64,000 bases of DNA. Origin: Cercis canadensis. Lineage: Eukaryota; Streptophyta; Magnoliopsida; Fabales; Fabaceae. Shown piece by piece: positions 58,528 to 64,000 of this stretch (positions are counted from its first letter, which is position 1; the number at the start of each line of letters is the position of its first letter). The DNA lies in assembly GCA_003255065.1 (NCBI GenBank), contig QAOA01002360.1, forward strand, positions 154,415 through 218,414. The letters run 5' to 3'. The notes under the pieces were generated by a model. It was not told the origin of the DNA, did not search any database, and was given only the letters and a program-made list of their open reading frames with translations. The translations under genes and the position numbers were made by a program.

Positions 58528-59147
58528 TTTTTTTTTGAAAACTAATCTTTTTTTGAAAACTAATCTTTTCGAAAACTGATTTCTTTCCATTGTGTAAAAT
58601 TCTTTTACTCCATGGACCAAAATTAAACTATAATAATAATAATGATGATGATGATTATGAGTAGTAGTAGTAGTAGTATGATATTACTTAACAAAATATA
58701 AACAAATTTCTTGCTTTATCACCAGCTCTTACTTTTTTATAATATTTTTCTACTCTTTTTCTCATTTTTAAAAATATTGGCTTTAATACTATAATTTTTT
58801 TTTTTAATAATCTTTCTCTTCCCTTCCCTTTTTCTCAATTTTGTAATTGTAATAGTCCTTTAGCTGTACTAATCTAATATTCTTCTTACGATTTCTTTTT
58901 ACATAGTGAACTTTGTCTATTTAAAGAAAAAATGACATATTCTTCACACGATTACTAATTCTGAAATGTTGTTTCAGGATAGCCAAATTTGTTACTATTG
59001 ATCAAGAACAAATAATTAAGAAGTTTAAATTCCTTGCTTTGGATGTTAGAGATGAAAAAAAAAATCAAGTTCAAATAGAGGATAGTTGAGTTTACACCCC
59101 CCCTCGCTTTATGCATTTTGAATTGAAAAGAAATGTCATGGACAGAG
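58528..59147. other. Intergenic, no gene seen
   Basis: Compound microsatellite at about 58631-58678 (AAT, GAT then AGT units). 58970-59060 resembles 22510-22610 upstream of RLP-A. Confidence 0.6.
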
Positions 59148-59152
59148 GAGAT

Positions 59153-59382
59153 TATTATGCAGTAACTAACTTAAATTAGTTAGTAATTAACTTCAGTTAG
59201 TAAACTTACCAGCCTTGGTTAACTAAACTCAGTTAGTTAGAATGAGTTAGTTAGAGTGACGGTTATTATATTCTCTGTATATAAACACATGTTTTACGTC
59301 AGTAAGATAATGAGAAAGTTTATTCTTTTCAGTTCACTCTTCTGCTATACTTGCATTTACATTTCTGTTCTTAAGTTCAATA
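59153..59382 (+). repeat. 5' LTR of the young copia element
   Basis: 230 bp from TATTATGCAG to GTTCAATA. The first half is rich in GTTAGTTA/TAACTAAC inverted words; a TATA-like 'tatataaa' lies at about 59278, the likely start of transcription signal. Confidence 0.95.
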
Positions 59383-59474
59383 TGGTATCAGAGCATTCTG
59401 CTCTTCCGTTCTAGCGTTTTTGAAGGACGATAGTATCTCGTCTTCACTACAACTCAGTTTTTTCTTAAGCTCTA

Positions 59475-62400
59475 ATGGCGAATTCCGCCATTGATGATAA
59501 TTCAAGTCCTTTCTTTCTTCATCCTTCGGATTCTCCGGGGATCAATCTGGTGTCACAAGTACTCACCGGAGAGAACTATAACTCATGGCGTCGAGCCATG
59601 CGCATGGCATTGATGGCCAAGAATAAGCTTGCCTTTGTCGATGGGTCAATTCAGGTCCCTGATGCGAGCGATACTCAATTGTTCTTGGGTTGGCAGCGGA
59701 ACAATAACATCGTTGCTTCGTGGCTGCTCAATTCGGTGTCAAAAGAAATAACTGCTAGTGTTATATACTTTGCAACTGCTGCTGACATTTGGAAAGATCT
59801 CCAAGAACGATACCAACAGCAGAATGGTCCACGGATTTTTCAACTAAAAAAGGAATTAGTGAATCTTTCACAAGGTTCAATGACGGTGGGGCAGTATTTC
59901 ACCAAGCTGAAAGGTATTTGGGAAGAGCTTGGTGAGTATCGCCCAGTTTGCAATTGTAATTGTGGAGGAGCAAGATCAATTGTTGATCACCTACTCCAAG
60001 AATATGTGCTATGTTTCTTGATGGGGCTTAATGACTCTTATTCTCATGTAAGGGGTCAAATACTATTGATGGATCCTCTGCCTCCAATTAATCGTGTTTT
60101 CTCTTTAGTCACTCAAGAAGAAAAACAAAGAGAATAGGGATCATCTGCTACTCAGAATGTTGCAGAAATGGCATATGCTTTGTCTCAGGCAGGTCATAAG
60201 TCTAATCTTGAGGGGAGACCTAGGTATGTCAAGAAAGATAGACCGATGTGTGCTCATTGTGGCCTACTTGGACACACTAGAGATAAATGCTATAAGCTAC
60301 ACGGTTACCCCCTTGGCTACAAGAAAAACAAGAATGCACATACTGACAATGTCAACCAAGTTGGAGATTCCACCTTTCTTGGTGCAGAACAGCCCCAAGA
60401 GAAATTTCAAATGACTGCGCAGCAGTACCATCAGCTGATGCAATTGCTTCAAACTCAAACAAATCATCTTGCAGTGGACAATGCAAATCCCAATGTGAAT
60501 GGTATGATTTTCTCTGCTAGTAGTCTCAATTTTCAGAATAATCCAAATTCTTGGATCATAGATTCAGGAGCTACTTCTCACATTGCATGTTCCCTCAAAT
60601 CGTTTGCTTCTTATACACACCTAAACAATCATTATGTCATCTTGCCAAATAAAACCAAAGTGTCAGTTTCTGCTCGTGGCACAGTTATCTTGGCTCCTAA
60701 CTTCATCTTGACTGATGTATTGTTCATACCTGAATTTCATGTGAATCTTATCTCAGTTGGTGCATTGCTATATCATTCTCCTTATCTAATAACCTTTCAC
60801 ACTAATTCTTTCATCATCCAGGACATCAACCAGTCGAGGATGATTGGCAAGGGTGAGCTGTGTAAAGGTCTATACCTATTTCACTCAAAAGGAAATGATG
60901 CACAAACAGCATCTGACAATTCCAGATTTACTTCACACACATCATTTGTAACCAATTCCAATTCTGTCATGCATTCATCAAATGTAAATTCAGTTTCAGA
61001 TTTCTCCAGTCATGCCCATTTATGGCATGCTAGGCTAGGCCACTTGTCAGACAAAGTCTTGAAAATTCTCAGTAATAAAATTCCTTTTTCTTACTCAGCA
61101 AATTATAGTTCTCACACTTGCTCTATCTGTTCTTTATCCAAGTTTCGTAGACTGTCTTTTACTTCACATAATAATCTGTCTAAATCACCCTTTGATATTG
61201 TCCATTGTGATATATGGGGTCCTTTTCACCATGACACACACAATGGCAAGAGATATTTCCTCACATTGGTTGATGACTGCACACGTTTCACTTGGGTGTA
61301 TTTGCTTAGAACTAAAGCAGAAGCAAGTGGGTTAATTGTGCATTACTTCAAATTTATCAAGACTCAGTTTGGCAGCACTATTAAACAATTCAAATCAGAT
61401 AATGCTAAAGAGTTGCAGCTCACTGATTTCCTGCAAACTCAAGGCACAGTCCACCAGTTCTCGTGCCCTTATAGGCCTGAACAAAATTCAGTAGTGGAGA
61501 GGAAACACCAGCACTTACTTAATGTGGCTCGAGCATTGTTTTTCCGGTCCAAGGTATCACTCCAATTCTGGGGAGAATGCTTACATACAGCAGTATTTCT
61601 GATCAATCGAACTCCCTCTCCATTCCTGCAGAACCAATCTCCATATGAGCTCTTATATCACAAGGAACCACCATACACAGCCTTCAAAGTTTTTGGCTGC
61701 TTGTGTTTCGCATCAACCCCACTTCCAGAGAGACACAAGTTCACCCCTCGTGCCATACCTGCTGTCTTCATGGGGTATCCTCTCGGCTATAAGGGATACA
61801 AACTGTATAACCTTCAAACCAACAAATTCTTCATCTCTAGGGATGTTCTCTTCCATGAACATTTATTTCCTTTTCACACCTTAAATACCACAGCCCCCAT
61901 AGATATGTTCTCTGACACAGTTCTTCCTCAAATTCATCAATCCCTTGCATCTGAACCAGTTCTGGACCCAACACATACACCTCCTGCTTCCCTAGTTACA
62001 GACACAGCCCCTAAAGAACCCACAGCCATCGTTAATCCTCCTCCTGATCAACCTCTAAGAAGAACTACAAGAACCATCAGACCCCCCACCTATCTTCAAA
62101 ACTATATTTGTACCCTCACAGATTCCCAAGCTCCCTATCCCATTCAAAACACTGTCTCTTATCATCGCCTATCCTCCAATTACAAAGACTTCATTATGCA
62201 AGTTTCTTCTGTTTATGAACCTCAATATTACCACCAAGCAGTCAAATTTCCTGAGTGGAGACAGGCAATGGCTGAGGAAATTCATGCTCTCGAGGCCAAC
62301 AACACCTGGCATATTGTCCCACTTCCACAAGGCAAACAACCAATAGGCTGCAGGTGGCTCTACAAAGTCAAGTATAAAGTGGATGGCAGCTTGGATAGAT

Positions 62401-63749
62401 ATAAAGCACGCCTAGTGGCGAAAGGCTACACCCAACAAGCTGGCATTGACTTTCTTGATACTTTCTCTCCAGTGGCTAAAATCACCACAGTCAGACTTCT
62501 TCTTTCTCTTGCTGCAATCAAAAACTGGTCCCTCTGTCAGTTAGACATCAACAATGCTTTTCTAAATGGGGATTTATTTGAGGAAGTCTACATGCACTTA
62601 CCTCTAGGCTACAAGGTTCAGGAGGAGAATATGGTTTGCAAGTTACAAAAGTCTCTATATGGGTTGAGACAAGCCTCTAGACAATGGTTTTTTAAGTTTT
62701 CCAGCTCCTTACTACAGCATGGTTTTCGTCAGTCCCACAGTGATTGTTCATTATTTACTTCTGGTCATGGGAATTCTTTGGTCATCTTACTAGTCTATGT
62801 TGATGACATTATTCTTGCAGGACCAGATCCTAAAGCCATTCATCACACCCAGCTGTTGCTGCAACAGATGTTCAAATTGAAGGTCATTGGTGATCTTCAC
62901 TATTTTCTTGGACTTGAAATTGCCAGGTCAACCAAAGGTATCCATCTCTCTCAACGAAAATATGCCCTTCAATTGCTTGAGGATACTGGCCTCTCTGGCT
63001 CAAAACCTTCCACAGTTCCTATGGATCCAGGCATCTCACTCACTACCCATGAAGGGAAACTGTTGCCTGATGCATCCATGTATCGTAGGCTCATTGGTAG
63101 GCTTATGTACCTAACTATATCAAGGCCTGATATTACCTATGCTGTCAATAAACTTAGTCAGTTCATGTCAGCTCCTCGCACTCCTCACTTGCAGGCTGCA
63201 TATCATCTTATTCAGTACCTTAAAAAGGCACCAGGACAAGGCTTATTTTTCTCATCTCAGTCTTCTCCTGCAGTCACTGCCTTTGCTGATGCTGACTGGG
63301 GAAGTTGCCTGGTCACACGACGTTCTACCACTGGCTACTGTATTTTTCTAGGAAACTCCCTCATTTCTTGGAAATCTAAGAGACAACCTACAATGTCCAA
63401 ATCCTCTGCAGAAGCAGAATACAGATCCTTAGCATCTGTCGTCTCTGAGCTCCTTTGGCTGAAGCAGTTGTGCAAGTTTTTTGAACTCTCACTCTCCTCT
63501 GTGATGGTTTTTTGTGACAACCAATCTGCAATCCATTTAGCCTCTAATCCTACCTCTCATAAACGGTCTAAGCATATCGACATAGACTGTCATTTCATCC
63601 GCGAGCATGTCCTTTCGGGCTTCATCAAACTAGTCCATGTCTCCTCACAACATCAACTAGCTGATATCTTAACAAAACCACTTCCTGCTACCCAGTTCAA
63701 CATTCTCATTTCCAAGTTGGGTATCCTAGATATTTACTTCCCACCTTGA
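59475..63749 (+). pseudogene. Gag-pol coding region of the young copia element
   Basis: Order along the plus strand: Gag of UBN2/copia type ('LTGENYNSWRRAMRMAL' near 59550), CCHC knuckle CAHCGLLGHTRDKC (about 60250-60290), aspartic protease IDSGATSH (about 60560), integrase zinc-binding part (about 61000-61150) and D,D,E core (about 61200-61500; 'DNAKE', 'VVERKHQ'), RT with YVDDI (about 62800), and RNase H ('ADADWG', about 63285). Integrase before RT fixes it as Ty1/copia. In life it would make the particle proteins and enzymes for copy-and-paste movement. Treated as a fossil: nearly whole, with about one break. Confidence 0.95.
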
Positions 63750-63756
63750 GGGGGAG

Positions 63757-63986
63757 TATTACGCAGTAACTAACTTAAATTAGTTAGTAATTAACTTCAG
63801 TTAGTAAACTTACCAGCCTTGGTTAACTAAACTCAGTTAGTTAGAATTAGTTAGTTAGAGTGACGGTTATTATATTCTCTGTATATAAACACATGTTTTA
63901 CGTCAGTAAGATAATGAGAAAGTTTATTCTTTTCAGTTCACTCTTCTGCTATACTTGCATTTACATTTCTGTTCTTAAGTTCAATA
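63757..63986 (+). repeat. 3' LTR of the young copia element
   Basis: 230 bp, over 99% identical to the 5' LTR; preceded by the purine tract 'cttgagggggag' and followed by GAGAT. Confidence 0.95.
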
Positions 63987-64000
63987 GAGATCGAGTCTAG

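Larger units (their letters stand above)
59153..63986 (+). mobile_element. Young Ty1/copia retrotransposon, nearly whole
   Basis: 230-bp LTRs (59153-59382 and 63757-63986), target duplication GAGAT (59148-59152 and 63987-63991), primer site TGGTATCAGAGC (59383-59394), purine tract before the 3' LTR, and a gag-pol coding region at 59475-63749. It looks nearly whole, with about one break. The LTRs differ at 2 of 230 sites, which at 0.7-1.3e-8 per site per year gives about 0.3-0.6 million years. The ends are TA...TA, a known non-canonical class. Confidence 0.96.

Noticed and set aside
1-64000. tRNA, rRNA or other structural RNA genes
   Set aside because: None recognised by eye; the tRNA-like words seen are retroelement primer sites. 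A dedicated tRNA scan was not possible.

Overview
This window is plant nuclear DNA from a eudicot. The evidence is a ferulate 5-hydroxylase (CYP84A) gene, EIX-type LRR receptor-like proteins, a FAR1-related gene relic, plant Ty1/copia and Ty3 Tat-type elements, plant L1 LINE tails and hAT/CACTA transposons. Intergenic DNA is AT-rich. Species cannot be named from the sequence. Twelve single-N joins, ten of them flanked by near-identical head-to-tail copies, point to a draft assembly of a heterozygous genome.

Layout. 1-540 resembles a copia LTR end. 674-14817 is a very large Ty3-type LTR element on the minus strand, with 5-bp target duplications, LTRs over 3 kb, a gag relic, no visible pol and two tandem arrays. 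It sits inside a CACTA transposon whose right terminus is at 15698. 16332-16452 looks like exon 1 of an NADH-cytochrome b5 reductase gene. 18182-20821 (-) is a complete LRR receptor-like protein, RLP-A. 23070-27658 (-) is a broken copia element. 32706-35276 (+) is a second complete receptor-like protein, RLP-B. 35465-37740 and 38369-40990 are two non-autonomous hAT-like elements; the second carries a fragment of a CCR4-associated factor 1 (CAF1) deadenylase gene. 41057-45080 is a decayed FAR1-related gene split by a LINE tail, followed by a hAT transposase relic. 48455-51420 is a second, broken copy of the RLP-A locus. 51675-54442 (-) is the F5H gene, with a 5'-truncated LINE upstream. 56060-56525 is a third RLP-A-like scrap. 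57563-58527 is an old LTR relic related to the large element. 59153-63986 (+) is a young, nearly whole copia element.

Probable working genes are few: RLP-A, RLP-B and F5H. RLP-A and RLP-B would be cell-surface immune receptors that need a SOBIR1/BAK1-type partner, since neither has a kinase. F5H directs lignin precursors toward syringyl units. Nothing suggests that they work together; the cluster reflects local duplication of the receptor gene around an unrelated P450. Most of the rest is transposon-derived, and several apparent duplications (CAF1, F5H exons, parts of the large LTR) are best read as join artefacts.
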